In this document: piece by piece, positions 18,178-29,417 of the stretch
Numbering within the stretch: the stretch's first letter is position 1
Layout of the letters: each line of letters opens with the position of its first letter
Assembly: GCF_000963005.1 (NCBI RefSeq)
Contig: NZ_JZHZ01000007.1
Span: 3,380,201-3,444,200 of the forward strand
DNA: 64,000 nt
Origin: Xanthomonas sp. GPE 39
GTDB taxonomy: Bacteria; Pseudomonadota; Gammaproteobacteria; Xanthomonadales; Xanthomonadaceae
Direction of reading: 5' to 3'
The notes under the pieces: model-generated
Databases searched by the model: none
What the model saw: only the letters and a program-made list of their open reading frames with translations
Told to the model about the DNA's origin: nothing
Made by a program: the position numbers and the translations under genes

Positions 18178-19200
18178 TCAGCTGAACAGGGTGGCCGGGT
18201 ACTCCGGCTTCTGCTCACGCGCCAGCAACTGCTGCAAGCCAGCGGCCGGGGTCAGTTCGCCGTGCAATACGGCACGCACGGCATTGGAGATCGGCAGGTC
18301 AATCCCATGACGCTCGGCCTGGCGCATCACCTCGTCAGCCGTCTGCACCGACTCGACAACCTGGCCAATCGCACGCACCGCTTCCTGTAACGGTTGCCCG
18401 CGCCCCAGGGCCAGGCCCAGGCGGCGATTACGCGATAGGTCGCCGGTACAGGTCAGCACCAGATCGCCAAGTCCGGCCAGGCCCATCAGTGTTTCCGGTT
18501 TGGCGCCAATCGCCGCAGCCAGCCGCAGCATCTCGTTGAGGCCGCGGGTAATCAGCCCAGCGCGCGCGTTCAAGCCCAACTCCATGCCATCGGCCACACC
18601 GGTGGCGACCGCCAACACGTTCTTCATCGCCCCACCCAGCTCGGCGCCAATCATGTCGTCGCCGGTGTAGGCACGGAAGGTCGGTCCATGCATCGCTCCG
18701 GCGACCTGTTGCGCGAACGCGGCATCGCCATGCACGGTCACCGCAGTCGGCAGGTTCAGTGCCACTTCCTTCGCAAAGGAAGGACCGGTGACGACCGCCA
18801 GTGGCACGTGCTGACCCAGGATCTCCTGCGCCACCTCATGCAGGAAGCGCCCGGAACCTGGCTCGAAGCCCTTGGTCGCCCAAGCCACGCCTGCCTGCGC
18901 CGGCCGCAACGGGGCGAGCTGACGCATGGTCTGGGTGAACGCATGCGACGGCACTACCACCAGGATCCAGTCGGCGCCGTGGACAGCCGCCGCCAGATCG
19001 GTGGTGGCCTGCAGCGTTGCCGGCAACGCAATGGCCGGCAGATAACGTGGATTCTCGTGGCGCTGCGCGATGGCCTCAGCGACACTGAGGTCACGCCCCC
19101 ATAACACGGTCGCAAAACCATGCCGTGCGGTAAGCGCGGCCAAGGCCGTCCCCCAGGAACCGGCACCGAGAACGGCGATCTTCTTGGCGTTATCGCGCAT
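18178..19200 (-). CDS. gpsA: NAD(P)-dependent glycerol-3-phosphate dehydrogenase
   Basis: A 340-residue cytoplasmic enzyme making sn-glycerol-3-phosphate from dihydroxyacetone phosphate for phospholipid synthesis. It has the Rossmann motif [12 protein letters not shown] (residues 10-21), [10 protein letters not shown], the catalytic Lys in GAMKNVLA and the [12 protein letters not shown] signature. Part of the conserved order rhodanese-secB-gpsA, with secB 18 bp upstream, so transcription from a shared promoter is likely. Confidence 0.98.
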   Translation of the reverse strand: MRDNAKKIAVLGAGSWGTALAALTARHGFATVLWGRDLSVAEAIAQRHENPRYLPAIALPATLQATTDLAAAVHGADWILVVVPSHAFTQTMRQLAPLRPAQAGVAWATKGFEPGSGRFLHEVAQEILGQHVPLAVVTGPSFAKEVALNLPTAVTVHGDAAFAQQVAGAMHGPTFRAYTGDDMIGAELGGAMKNVLAVATGVADGMELGLNARAGLITRGLNEMLRLAAAIGAKPETLMGLAGLGDLVLTCTGDLSRNRRLGLALGRGQPLQEAVRAIGQVVESVQTADEVMRQAERHGIDLPISNAVRAVLHGELTPAAGLQQLLAREQKPEYPATLFS

Positions 19201-19218
19201 GCGTAATGGCGGACGCGC

Positions 19219-19737
19219 TCAGGCGTTGCCTGCCGGCTCCGAATCGGCCAGCGCCTGGTCCTCGCCCTGCTGCGCACGCTGGCGCAGGGTCTCGGCGTAC
19301 AGCGCCTCGAAGTTAATCGGCTGCAGGAAGAACGGAGGAAAACCGCCGGCCTGAATCAAATCGCTGACCAACGAACGCACGTAGGGGAACAGGATGCTTG
19401 GGCATTGCGTACCAAGCAGTACGTCCACTGCCTGCGGCTCCAGGCCGATCAAACCAAACACACCAGCCTGCTGCACTTCGGCCACGTAAGCGGTCTTGCC
19501 AGCGGCGGTGCAGGTCAGCGTCACGCCGAGCACCACTTCGAACGCCTGCTCGTTCAGGCGCTGCACGCGCTGATTGAGGTTGAGCTGCAATTCCGGCTGT
19601 GCGTTATCGTTGAACACCAACGGCGCATTACGCGACTCGAACGAAACGTCCTTGACGTAGATCTTCTCGATGGTGAAAGCGGGGCCAGCCGCAGCTTCGG
19701 TCGGCGCAGCCGCGCCGTTGTTGGTGACATCGGACAT
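19219..19737 (-). CDS. secB: Protein-export chaperone SecB
   Basis: A 172-residue SecB: the core [42 protein letters not shown] segment (split near residues 125-155) is diagnostic. It keeps preproteins unfolded and hands them to SecA. An Ala/Glu-rich N-terminal extension ([12 protein letters not shown]) is typical of Xanthomonadaceae. GGAG lies 10 nt before the ATG. Confidence 0.98.
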   Translation of the reverse strand: MSDVTNNGAAAPTEAAAGPAFTIEKIYVKDVSFESRNAPLVFNDNAQPELQLNLNQRVQRLNEQAFEVVLGVTLTCTAAGKTAYVAEVQQAGVFGLIGLEPQAVDVLLGTQCPSILFPYVRSLVSDLIQAGGFPPFFLQPINFEALYAETLRQRAQQGEDQALADSEPAGNA

Positions 19738-19825
19738 TAATTTTGACTCCGGTGGATTCAGTAATAGAACAAAACGGGATTATCACATGCCAGCCATACG
19801 ACTCGAGGGCCGGCGATGGCGCGCC

Positions 19826-20260
19826 TCAGCGGCCTTTGACCAGTGGCAACTCGGCCTGCTGCCAAGCGGCGATGCCGCCATCGAGCACGTAAACCTGCTC
19901 GAAGCCAGCCTTCTTCAATTGTTTGGCTGCGCCGTCGGCGGTAGTACCGGTACGGCACACCAGTACCACCGGCTGCGACTTGGCATTGCTCACCAGCTTG
20001 TGTTGCGGACCGAACTGACTAGGTAAAGCGCTGCGGCTCCCGGCGATATGGCCCTTTTCGAAATCAGCCGAAGCCGACAGGTCCACCACCACTGTATTGC
20101 CAGCATTGATCAGCCGGGTCAGTTCGGCCGGGCGCAAGCCCTTATAGCCGCGAAACAGGCGCGCCACTTCGGTGACGACCAAGGCGATGGTCAGGCCAAC
20201 CAGGGCCATGGCCAACATCGGATTGCGACCGGCGAAGGCCAACAGTTCTTGGGAGTTCAC
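19826..20260 (-). CDS. Membrane-anchored rhodanese-domain protein (YibN-like)
   Basis: A 144-residue protein with one N-terminal transmembrane helix (residues about 14-33, MLAMALVGLTIALVVTEV) followed by a single rhodanese domain. The active-site Cys is in VLVCRTGTTA, so a sulfurtransferase role is plausible; the sulfur acceptor is unknown. The GTG at 20260 is preferred since homologues start just before the helix; the frame is open for 40 more codons upstream. It precedes secB as in the enteric yibN-grxC-secB-gpsA order, but grxC is missing here. Confidence 0.87.
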   Translation of the reverse strand: MNSQELLAFAGRNPMLAMALVGLTIALVVTEVARLFRGYKGLRPAELTRLINAGNTVVVDLSASADFEKGHIAGSRSALPSQFGPQHKLVSNAKSQPVVLVCRTGTTADGAAKQLKKAGFEQVYVLDGGIAAWQQAELPLVKGR

Positions 20261-20313
20261 GGGAATCGGAGACTGGAAACGGGCGCAGATTGTCGCACAG
20301 CTAGATGGCCGCG

Positions 20314-20733
20314 CTACTGGCCATTCCATAGATCCGGCAGGCCATCCTGCAACCACCAGGTCTTGGCCTCGGCATCCCAACGCCAGCGTTCGTGGTAGCG
20401 GACGCTACGCTCGGCCTGGGTGTTGCGGTTGATCACCCCCAGTTCGATTTCGCGCTGCACCTCACCATCGCTCGCCATGGCGGCTCCGACCCGATAAGAG
20501 GAAATCTGAATCTGACGGTAGCGCTCCAGTTGCATGTCGGTCAGCGGGTGCGCTTGCCGGTAGACCGGGTCCACCGCCTGCCAGGCCGACTCGAACTCGC
20601 TCCAGCGAATCGCGGCGGCGTAGGCAGTCTGCAAATCGTCCAGTTTGCGCTGTTGCGCGCGACTACCGGCTATGGCCGTGCCGAAGCAACCCAGCAACAA
20701 CACCAGCACAAGCGTGCGGAACATCGAGTGCAT
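20314..20733 (-). CDS. Hypothetical secreted protein
   Basis: A 139-residue protein with an N-terminal signal sequence (LVLVLLLGCFGTAIA). Cleavage after AIA is likeliest; LLGC could alternatively be a lipobox. The mature part is helical at first and then has short strands rich in Arg/Trp near the C-terminus (YHERWRWDAEAKTWWLQDG). I do not recognise the family. It lies 53 bp upstream of the rhodanese gene on the same strand and may be cotranscribed. Confidence 0.7.
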   Translation of the reverse strand: MHSMFRTLVLVLLLGCFGTAIAGSRAQQRKLDDLQTAYAAAIRWSEFESAWQAVDPVYRQAHPLTDMQLERYRQIQISSYRVGAAMASDGEVQREIELGVINRNTQAERSVRYHERWRWDAEAKTWWLQDGLPDLWNGQ

Positions 20734-20778
20734 GACAGATCCCCCGGGGCGGCGCGCAGCGCGTGCGATGCGTGCATT

Positions 20779-21249
20779 CTATCCTTTGGCAATGGCAACG
20801 AAGCGCCCGCTCAGCGTCGCCGACGCCGCCGCGCCAAGCGCGCCCACCTGGGCCTGGATGCCGATCCGGGCACGACCACGCTGGCGGAAGGTGTCCACAA
20901 ACACGTCCCAGTCGGCACCCTCCTCTGCAGCGGCCTGGGTATGCAAGTCAGCGTAGAGCGGGGCCAGATAGCGCACCTGCGTATCGGCGACGTACACATC
21001 GCCATGCAATCGGGCCTGGTGCAGTTCGCAATTGACCAGTGCCCAGCCGGCCAACGTCATCACCGAACCCAAACTACCGCCGAAGGCATTACCTTTGTCG
21101 TTGATGTTCGCCGCCAGCGGCGCGCTCATATGCAAGCGTCGCTCGGCATAGCCCTGCAGCGTGACCTGCAACGCCGCCGCCGGCGGCATCGCCTCGAACT
21201 GCCGTTGCAACTGCTGCAAGAACGCATCGAAAGAGAAATCCGTTGTCAT
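20779..21249 (-). CDS. YiiD C-terminal-type hotdog thioesterase
   Basis: A 156-residue single hotdog domain. The conserved segment NINDKGNAFGGSLGSVMTLAGW (interrupted here at residues about 48-69) and a late TFRQRGRARIGI strand match the putative thioesterase domain found at the C-terminus of YiiD. Substrate unknown. The ATG at 21249 is divergent from hemD (42 bp apart), so the two share a short promoter region. Confidence 0.82.
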   Translation of the reverse strand: MTTDFSFDAFLQQLQRQFEAMPPAAALQVTLQGYAERRLHMSAPLAANINDKGNAFGGSLGSVMTLAGWALVNCELHQARLHGDVYVADTQVRYLAPLYADLHTQAAAEEGADWDVFVDTFRQRGRARIGIQAQVGALGAAASATLSGRFVAIAKG

Positions 21250-21290
21250 GGTGCGATTGTTCGGCCAGTAAGGCTCGCATAATGCCTGGC

Positions 21291-22067
21291 ATGAGCACAT
21301 ATGCAACCACCGCGGCGGTAGCTTGGACGCTGATTTCACTGCGCCCGCTCGGCGAACATGAACCACTGCGGCGGGCCGCCGCACGCCATGGCGCGCGTCT
21401 GCTGGCAGTGTCGCCCTGGCGTCTGCAAGGCCGCACCGATAGCACCACCCGCAGCACACTGGCTCAAGCGCTGGCCGCACCACGGGTGATCTTCAGCAGC
21501 CCGGCGGCGGTACGCGCAGCGGCGGCGCTGCAGCCGTTGGTCTCCAGGGCGGACCAGTGCTGGCTGGCGGTCGGTGCCGGCACCGCACGCGCACTACACC
21601 GCCACGGTATCGCCGACGTGGCAGTGCCGACACGGATGGATAGCGATGGACTGTTGGCCCTGCCGCAACTGGCGGCTGTTGCTGCACCGGTCGGATTGGT
21701 CACCGCACCCGGCGGCCGTGGCATGATCGCCACGCAACTGCAGGCGCGCGGCACGCCACTGCTGCGCGCGGACGTGTATGAGCGCGTACCGCTACAACTC
21801 AAGCCACAACGGATCGCGCAACTGCGCACCGTCGGGTCCGGCGTACTGGCGTTGAGCAGTGGCGAGGCGCTGCAATTGATCGTGGCGCAACTGCCCGACG
21901 ACCTGCTTACAGCCTGGCGCACGCAACCCCTGGTCGCTGCCAGCGCGCGTTTGGCAGCGCTGGCCGCCGAGCTGGGCTTTACCGACATCACTCGCGCGGC
22001 CGGACCGCTGCCGCAGCAATTGGCTGCAGCCGCTGCGGCCACGATGACACATCCACGACCTCGCTGA
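21291..22067 (+). CDS. hemD: Uroporphyrinogen-III synthase
   Basis: A 258-residue enzyme closing hydroxymethylbilane to uroporphyrinogen III in haem synthesis. HemD is poorly conserved; the assignment rests on the two alternating domains, the segments VIFSSPAAVRA and LVTAPGGRGM, the LLRADVYERVP hinge, and the following hemX and hemY. The ATG at 21291 starts the protein; an in-frame ATG 16 codons earlier lies over the divergent promoter. Confidence 0.9.
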   Translation: MSTYATTAAVAWTLISLRPLGEHEPLRRAAARHGARLLAVSPWRLQGRTDSTTRSTLAQALAAPRVIFSSPAAVRAAAALQPLVSRADQCWLAVGAGTARALHRHGIADVAVPTRMDSDGLLALPQLAAVAAPVGLVTAPGGRGMIATQLQARGTPLLRADVYERVPLQLKPQRIAQLRTVGSGVLALSSGEALQLIVAQLPDDLLTAWRTQPLVAASARLAALAAELGFTDITRAAGPLPQQLAAAAAATMTHPRPR

Positions 22068-22188
22068 ACGCGGGCGAACAACTGGCTTGCGGCCACGGTG
22101 CCGCACACGCCATGCTCCGGTAGCGAGGTGCCGACCTTCACCTTAGTTTGCAACGGGGCGAAAGCCATGAAGGATAAGGATGCTGCCA

Positions 22189-23169
22189 ATGACCGACGAC
22201 ACTCTATCCACACCACGCCGTTCCTTGCACTGGATCGGGCTGCTGTTGGTCGCTGCCACAGTGCTGGCGCTTGGGGCCACCGGCTGGCGTGGTTGGAACT
22301 GGTGGCAGGCACGCAGCGCACGCGAGCGAGTGCTGCAGTCGGAAGTCCAGCAGCAATTGCAGGCCTTGCAACAGAACCTTGAAGTTCTACGCAGCGATCA
22401 ACGCGCCACCGTACAGCGGCTCCAGGACGCAGCGAGTACCAATCGCGTGTTGCGCGACGAAATGCTCGGATTGAGCCAGCGCAGCGCGCTGCTCGAAGCC
22501 AACGTGGCAAAACTGGCCGATTCCAATCGCCACGGCGCGCAGGCGCTGCGCCTGGACGAAGTCGAACTGCTCCTCAACCAGGGGCAACAACGCCTACTGC
22601 TTGCAGGCGATGCGCAAGGTGCGCGGCGCGCCTACGCACTGGCCAGCGGCGTGCTCGATGGCATCGACGACCCACAATTCCTCAACCTGCGGCAAACCCT
22701 GCTACAGGAACGTACCGCCTTGGATGCGCTCGGCGAAGGACCACAGGCGCGTTTATCGGCACAACTGGACGCCTTCGCCGCCAGTATCGATGCACTGCCC
22801 ACGCGGCTGCCGGAGAGCGCACAGCAACCGTTGTGGCAGCGTTTGCTGGCGCCGCTGATCAAGATTCGTCCAGCACAAGGCGGAGTGCTGGCCGCTCGCT
22901 CGGAACGCGTGGCTGCCCGCGACGCCCTGCAGTTGGACCTGACCCTGGCCCGTGCGGCGCTGGAGCGTGGCGACGCGCGCGGCTACCGCAGCGCCCTGGC
23001 GCGTGCCGGCAGGTGGCTGCAACGGCTCTGGCCGGAATCGCCGCAGCTACGTGCATGTCGCGACACCCTGCGCACGCTGGGTAATGCCGACCTGCGCCCG
23101 ACGATTCCCGAGTTGGGAACCACCCTGCAGCAACTACGCACCCTGCGCGACGCAAGGAGCCACTCATGA
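22189..23169 (+). CDS. hemX: HemX-like membrane protein
   Basis: A 326-residue protein with one N-terminal transmembrane helix (about residues 17-35), a coiled-coil region (QSEVQQQLQALQQNLEVL) and a helical periplasmic part. It belongs to the HemX family once called uroporphyrin-III C-methyltransferase; this branch lacks the methylase motifs, so catalysis is not implied. An ATG at 22180 is also possible (AAGGA is upstream of both). Its stop overlaps the hemY start. Confidence 0.87.
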   Translation: MTDDTLSTPRRSLHWIGLLLVAATVLALGATGWRGWNWWQARSARERVLQSEVQQQLQALQQNLEVLRSDQRATVQRLQDAASTNRVLRDEMLGLSQRSALLEANVAKLADSNRHGAQALRLDEVELLLNQGQQRLLLAGDAQGARRAYALASGVLDGIDDPQFLNLRQTLLQERTALDALGEGPQARLSAQLDAFAASIDALPTRLPESAQQPLWQRLLAPLIKIRPAQGGVLAARSERVAARDALQLDLTLARAALERGDARGYRSALARAGRWLQRLWPESPQLRACRDTLRTLGNADLRPTIPELGTTLQQLRTLRDARSHS

Positions 23170-24407
23170 AATCTTTCCGTTCCCTGATCGTGCTCCTGAT
23201 CGTGATCGCACTCGGCGTGATCGGCGCGCAATGGCTGGCGCAGGAGCAACTGCGCGAATTCGGCGAAGTGATCGTGCGTGCCGGCGACACCGACTACATC
23301 GCATCACTCCCGCAGGCCGCGTTGCTGCTGGTGATCGCGTTCCTGCTGCTGTGGCTGATCGGAAACGTGCTGAGTTTTCCGTTCCGCGCTTGGGGCCAAC
23401 ATCGCCGTAAACAATCGCGAGCACGCCTGATCGAGGGGCTGACCGCCGTGCACAACGGCCAGTGGACGCGTGCGGAAAAACAACTGGATACCGCAGCGCA
23501 AGATCCAGACGTGAGCGTGATTGCCCTGATCGCCGCAGTCCGTGTGGCCGACGCGCGTGGCGATACACACGCGGTCGAGCGCCATCTGCGGCACCTGGCC
23601 GAACGTGATGCCTGTGCCCACGCACTGCTGCAGGCCGAACGCTATCTGGACCGGGAGCGCCCGGTGGATGCGATCAACACGCTCGACGTGGCGGCGGCGC
23701 AGCCGCTACCGCCTCGCGGACTGTTACTGCGTACCGAAGCACTGATCCAGATCGGTCGCGCCAACGAGGCCTATGGCCAACTTGGCGCGATCCGCCGGCA
23801 ACAAGCGCTGCCATTGGACGCCATCGCCGCGCTGGAAACCCGTCTGGCCAGCGCATCGCTGGAACAGGCCAGCGATGCCAACGCACTCGCCGAGCGTTGG
23901 GAAAGCCTAGCCAAATCGCTGAGCAGCGAGCCGGATGTGGTTGGGACCTATGCATTGCGTGCCGCTGCCTTGGGCTGGGACGATGCGGCACTGCGCAGTC
24001 TGGAACAGGCGCTGGACACGCGCTGGGACGAGGGCTTGGCGGTGCTGTACGGACGCCTGCCGATGCAGCGATACGATACGCGCCACGCCAGCGCACAACG
24101 CTGGCTGCAGCAGCATCCTGACAGCCCGGCGCTGTTGCTGACGCTGGCTCGCTTGGCCCGCCACCAGCAGCAGTGGCCGCAAGCCGAAGAGTTCCTGCAC
24201 CGGGCGCTGACGCTCGACCCCAGTGCCGAGGCCTGGGAGGTATTGGGCGATGGATATGCCGAGGCCGGCGACACGCTCGCCGCGCAGCACTGCTATGCCA
24301 ATGCGCTGCGCGTGCAGCGCGGCGAGCAGGCGTTGCCATTACCCACGCAGGTGCCCCCGTCGCCGCACGATCCACAGGACGACGGCTTTACGCAACGGCA
24401 AGACTGA
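23166..24407 (+). CDS. hemY: HemY, TPR-containing haem-biosynthesis-associated protein
   Basis: A 413-residue inner-membrane protein with two N-terminal transmembrane helices (about 5-25 and 45-68) and a long TPR-like helical domain (repeats such as GQWTRAEKQLDTAAQ, QWPQAEEFLHRAL). Despite the name it is not protoporphyrinogen oxidase; its role in haem synthesis is unclear. It overlaps hemX by 4 bp (ATGA), so hemD-hemX-hemY is an operon. Confidence 0.93.
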   Translation: MKSFRSLIVLLIVIALGVIGAQWLAQEQLREFGEVIVRAGDTDYIASLPQAALLLVIAFLLLWLIGNVLSFPFRAWGQHRRKQSRARLIEGLTAVHNGQWTRAEKQLDTAAQDPDVSVIALIAAVRVADARGDTHAVERHLRHLAERDACAHALLQAERYLDRERPVDAINTLDVAAAQPLPPRGLLLRTEALIQIGRANEAYGQLGAIRRQQALPLDAIAALETRLASASLEQASDANALAERWESLAKSLSSEPDVVGTYALRAAALGWDDAALRSLEQALDTRWDEGLAVLYGRLPMQRYDTRHASAQRWLQQHPDSPALLLTLARLARHQQQWPQAEEFLHRALTLDPSAEAWEVLGDGYAEAGDTLAAQHCYANALRVQRGEQALPLPTQVPPSPHDPQDDGFTQRQD

Positions 24408-24537
24408 ACTGCGACGGCATGCGCTATACCATCGCCGTCACCGTGCACACAAACTACAACGCAGCGTAAGCGGCGCGTAGGTAAGACACCCTCTGACCAT
24501 CACGCCGCACGGTCTTGCAGCGCGGACAGCCGACACT

Positions 24538-25818
24538 TCAGCGCTCGACGATCGCCACCACGCCCATCCCGCCAGCGGTGCAGATCGAGATCAACGCACG
24601 ACCTCCGCCCCGCTCGACCAATTGCTTGGCGACGGTCGAGACAATGCGCGCCCCTGTCGCGGCGAACGGGTGACCGGTGGCGAGCGAGGATCCCAGCGGA
24701 TTGATCTTGGCCGGATCGATCTGCCCCAGCGGCGCATCCAAACCCAGACGCGTGCGGCAGTAGTCCTCGCTCTCCCAGGCGCGCAGCGTGCACAACACCT
24801 GCGCGGCGAAAGCTTCGTGGATTTCGTAGATATCGAAATCCTGCAGGCCCAGTCCGTGACGCTTGAGCATTTCCGGCACAGCCACCGTCGGTGCCATCAA
24901 CAGGCCCTCGCCATGCACGAAATCCACCGCCGACACGTGTACGTCGCGCAGATAGGCCATTGGCGCATGACCATGCGCCCGCGCCCATTCCTCGGAGGCA
25001 AGCAACACCGCTGCGGCCCCATCGGTCAGCGGGGTGGAATTGGCGGCGGTCAGGGTGCCGCGGCCACTGGCCTTATCGAAGGCCGGCTTCAACGTCGCCA
25101 ATTTTTCCAGCGACGTATCCGCGCGCAGAATGTTGTCGCGCTCCACGCCACGGAATGGCACGATCAAGTCGGCGAAGAAGCCGCGCGCGTAGGCTGCCGC
25201 CAGTTTCTTGTGCGAGGACACCGCCCAGGCATCTTGCGAATCACGCGCGATGCTCCACTGCTTGGCCATGTCCTCGCAATGCTCGCCCATGCTTTTGCCG
25301 GTACGCGGCTCGACCACACCGGGGAACTCGGGCTTGAGTTCAGCGAACTTGAAATTGCGGGTGAGCACGCGCAACTTGTCACCAGCCGTCTTGGCACGGT
25401 TGGCGGCCAGCAGACGCGCGCGCAACTTTTTGCCATAGACGATCGGCACTTCGGATGTGGTGTCCGAACCGCCGCCGATCCCAGATTCGATCTGCCCGAG
25501 CGCGATTTTGTTCGCCACCGTGATAATGCTGTCCAGGCTGGTCCCGCACGCGCGCTGCAGGGTGATGCCGGGAGTCAGCGGCGACAGCCCCGACGACAGT
25601 GCCGCCTCGCGACCAAGATTCCAATCGCTGGCATGCTTGATCACCGCGCCCATCGCCACTTCGCCCAACTGCTGGCCGTGGAGGCCGTAGCGCTCCACCA
25701 GCGCACCCAGCGTGCGCACCGACATGCCGAGGTTCCCGACATCCGCATACACCGTGTTCTGGCGACAAAACGGAATACGGACGCCGCCGAGAATAGCGAC
25801 AGGGCGGGCTACTGGCAT
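24538..25818 (-). CDS. fadI: Acetyl-CoA C-acyltransferase (FadI-like thiolase)
   Basis: A 426-residue thiolase. Active-site Cys is in RACGTSLDS, the His in IHEAFAAQ and the second Cys in ICTAGGMG. Its length and inserts (NFKFAELKPEFPGVVEPRTG) match the FadI branch acting on long-chain 3-ketoacyl-CoA; acetoacetyl-CoA thiolase is possible. GAGGTGAT lies 4-5 nt before the ATG, an unusually strong ribosome-binding site. No fadJ partner is adjacent. It converges with hemY across a 130-bp gap. Confidence 0.88.
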   Translation of the reverse strand: MPVARPVAILGGVRIPFCRQNTVYADVGNLGMSVRTLGALVERYGLHGQQLGEVAMGAVIKHASDWNLGREAALSSGLSPLTPGITLQRACGTSLDSIITVANKIALGQIESGIGGGSDTTSEVPIVYGKKLRARLLAANRAKTAGDKLRVLTRNFKFAELKPEFPGVVEPRTGKSMGEHCEDMAKQWSIARDSQDAWAVSSHKKLAAAYARGFFADLIVPFRGVERDNILRADTSLEKLATLKPAFDKASGRGTLTAANSTPLTDGAAAVLLASEEWARAHGHAPMAYLRDVHVSAVDFVHGEGLLMAPTVAVPEMLKRHGLGLQDFDIYEIHEAFAAQVLCTLRAWESEDYCRTRLGLDAPLGQIDPAKINPLGSSLATGHPFAATGARIVSTVAKQLVERGGGRALISICTAGGMGVVAIVER

Positions 25819-25920
25819 GAGATCACCTCGCGCGAGGAAGTCGGTAAGATCGCCTCCACGTTAGCGCAGGCATAATGAAGCGAGTGTAGCTATGCGTCCG
25901 CGACAGGCCAACCGCCAACC

Positions 25921-26805
25921 ATGAGCCAAATCCTCACCAGCAACAATGTCTGTGGTGTGATCGCCCTTGAACTGTCTTCCGGGCGCGAACCGGCGCATGC
26001 AGCATTGCCGCATGCACTCACCGCCGAGTTGGCGGAAAAGATCGGCCGCGATCTCGCACAGTTGGTACCGGCGGTACGCGAACTGGACCTGAGCTTGGCC
26101 GGCGCGCACTTCGATCCAGCCGAGGTGTTACGACCGGGCTGGCCAGTGCACCGGCGTCTGGACGAACTGCGCGCACGCGCGCCAGGACGTGACGACGGTC
26201 CACGCCTGCTCGCATTCGGCGCCGATGCCGACGGCAGCGTGCCGTTACCGTTCCAGGCCGATGCCACGCTCCGCGGAGCTGCACTGCGCGTGGTGCCGTT
26301 CCTACTCAGCGGACCGACGGTCGTCGTACAGCCAGTAGCCGAGACGTTGGAAGACGTGCTGCTGGCGCAAGGCATGGCGCAAGCGGACACGGCGCTGCTA
26401 ATGCAGCATGGCTTCGGCGCGCAGATCGAGCATGCTCGCTACCTGACGGTCAACGATCTGGCGGCCATGATGTCGATGCAGTACGAGCATCAGGGGCTTG
26501 CCGCGCTGTGGCCACTGATCGAGACTGCGCTGCTGGCGCCGGAACAGGAACAATGGCTGGAAAGCCCGCCCGAGCCGCTGCTGTGTTATCGCGGTGGCGA
26601 GGTGCGCATGGCCCTATTCGCCCCAGCCGGCTGGTGTGCACACTATGCCTACGACCATCAGGACTGCGACCGCCTGCAGCGAATCTACGAGCAGTATCTA
26701 GCACGTCAGCGGCAACTGGCCGCCGTGCTGGAAGCCCACGGCATGCCTGTGCTGTACGTGCACTGCGAGAGCGGCCACGACGCCAGACAGGCACTGGAAT
26801 CCTGA
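25921..26805 (+). CDS. Conserved-looking protein of unknown function
   Basis: A 294-residue cytoplasmic protein with no signal peptide or membrane helix. I do not recognise the family. It contains a motif-like stretch DLAAMMSMQYEHQGLAALWPL (residues about 180-200) and an acidic, Leu-rich composition. Codon use is that of the core genome (third position strongly G/C), and it runs over 880 bp without a stop, supporting a genuine gene. It is divergent from fadI (102 bp apart). Confidence 0.75.
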   Translation: MSQILTSNNVCGVIALELSSGREPAHAALPHALTAELAEKIGRDLAQLVPAVRELDLSLAGAHFDPAEVLRPGWPVHRRLDELRARAPGRDDGPRLLAFGADADGSVPLPFQADATLRGAALRVVPFLLSGPTVVVQPVAETLEDVLLAQGMAQADTALLMQHGFGAQIEHARYLTVNDLAAMMSMQYEHQGLAALWPLIETALLAPEQEQWLESPPEPLLCYRGGEVRMALFAPAGWCAHYAYDHQDCDRLQRIYEQYLARQRQLAAVLEAHGMPVLYVHCESGHDARQALES

Positions 26806-27146
26806 CCAGACAGCGACAAGCTGCACCGCACCGGATGACGGCGCATCCAAGTATGTAATGGCGACCAATTGTCGCGGAAAAACGCCATCCAGCAAACACT
26901 TCGCCGTCAGTAGCTGACGTGCGATGGGTCCTGCTGGTAACAAGAGACGAACGGGTTTGCGCATCCGCATTTCCAGTGCATGCAAACCGCATCGACGCAT
27001 GCGTCATCGTGTCACTAGCAACCGTGCTTGTTGCACATCGGCACGAGAAAGCAGAGCAGAGGGGAGAAGACCTACAGCCGCTCTCCCTCGTCGCTTCGTT
27101 GCAGGATCCAGGCTCGCCAGGGTGGGAACACGCCACGCTGTGCCGA
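26806..27146. other. Intergenic region, nothing recognised
   Basis: About 340 bp between two convergent genes (unknown protein and the SOD-like gene). It has no clear terminator hairpin with a T-run and no coding frame with family motifs. Codon-position bias is weak throughout. Confidence 0.5.
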
Positions 27147-27728
27147 TCAACGCAGTACCGTGATCACCCCGCAGGACACGCGCCCATCGGAATTGCCAGC
27201 CGGTTGGCCGCGGTTGTCGTCAGGATCCGTATGCACGATCAGCGCACGGCCCACGATGTCGTTGGCCGCGCCACCACCGAGCACACTGCCGCGCAGCAGC
27301 ACATCGATCTGAACGGTACCCTCGGCATTGGCGGTGAGGTGATCGATCTCGCCGGCATGGCGCGGACTCTTGCTGGACCGTCCTTGCGCAGCGTCGAGCG
27401 GATTGAAATCGCCACCTGCACTACTTGCGTCAGCCGCACTGCAGTCGCCACGCTCATGCAGATGAAAAGCAAAGGTATGGTTTGGCTGCAAGCCACCGAG
27501 CGTACCGGTGATGCGCACACCACCGGGCGCCGCGACCAACGACAGCTTGCCACTCACCAGACTGCCGGAGGCAGGTGCCAACACCGCCTGCGCCTGTTGC
27601 GCGGTACCGACGCTGGGCAGCGTCGTGGCCTTGGGCGGCGGATGGGATGGCGCTGAGTGCGGCGTACTACTGCACGCAGCCAACATCAACAACCCGCTTC
27701 CGACGAGACCATGTAATCCACAACGCAT
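27147..27728 (-). CDS. Cu/Zn superoxide dismutase-like lipoprotein with altered metal site
   Basis: A 193-residue protein with lipobox LMLAAC (Cys19) and a SOD_Cu domain. The copper ligands are kept (His89, His91 in FHLHERGD; His166 in IVHTD), as are the disulfide cysteines (96, 186) and the active-site Arg183. But the metal-bridging His is Asp107 (AGGDFNP), the next zinc His is Gln115, and the zinc Asp is Glu127; only zinc His124 remains. It may be a copper-only or non-catalytic variant. Start: the second ATG (27728) has AGGAG at 9 nt; the ATG 6 bp upstream would leave only 3 nt. Confidence 0.85.
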   Translation of the reverse strand: MRCGLHGLVGSGLLMLAACSSTPHSAPSHPPPKATTLPSVGTAQQAQAVLAPASGSLVSGKLSLVAAPGGVRITGTLGGLQPNHTFAFHLHERGDCSAADASSAGGDFNPLDAAQGRSSKSPRHAGEIDHLTANAEGTVQIDVLLRGSVLGGGAANDIVGRALIVHTDPDDNRGQPAGNSDGRVSCGVITVLR

Positions 27729-27982
27729 CGGCATCGACTCCTGTATGCAATAGAGAAAAAGGCCACCGTGCAAACCACATGAAAGCAAGCGCGGCGTGCC
27801 AGTCTAACCGGCAGCCGAAGTGGCGTCGCCTCGTTACCCGTTGCGCGGCGACGGATCGCCGATACGACACTGCCATAACGTCGCGTGCATAGATGCGCTC
27901 TTTTGCCAAAGCAGGTCCGCTTCAACGTCATTGCCACCGATGTGCATCTGTGCACCCGTTGCGAGCAACCAGGCAACCCGTT

Positions 27983-29407
<1,425 letters not shown>

Positions 29408-29417
29408 CGCAGTGCTC

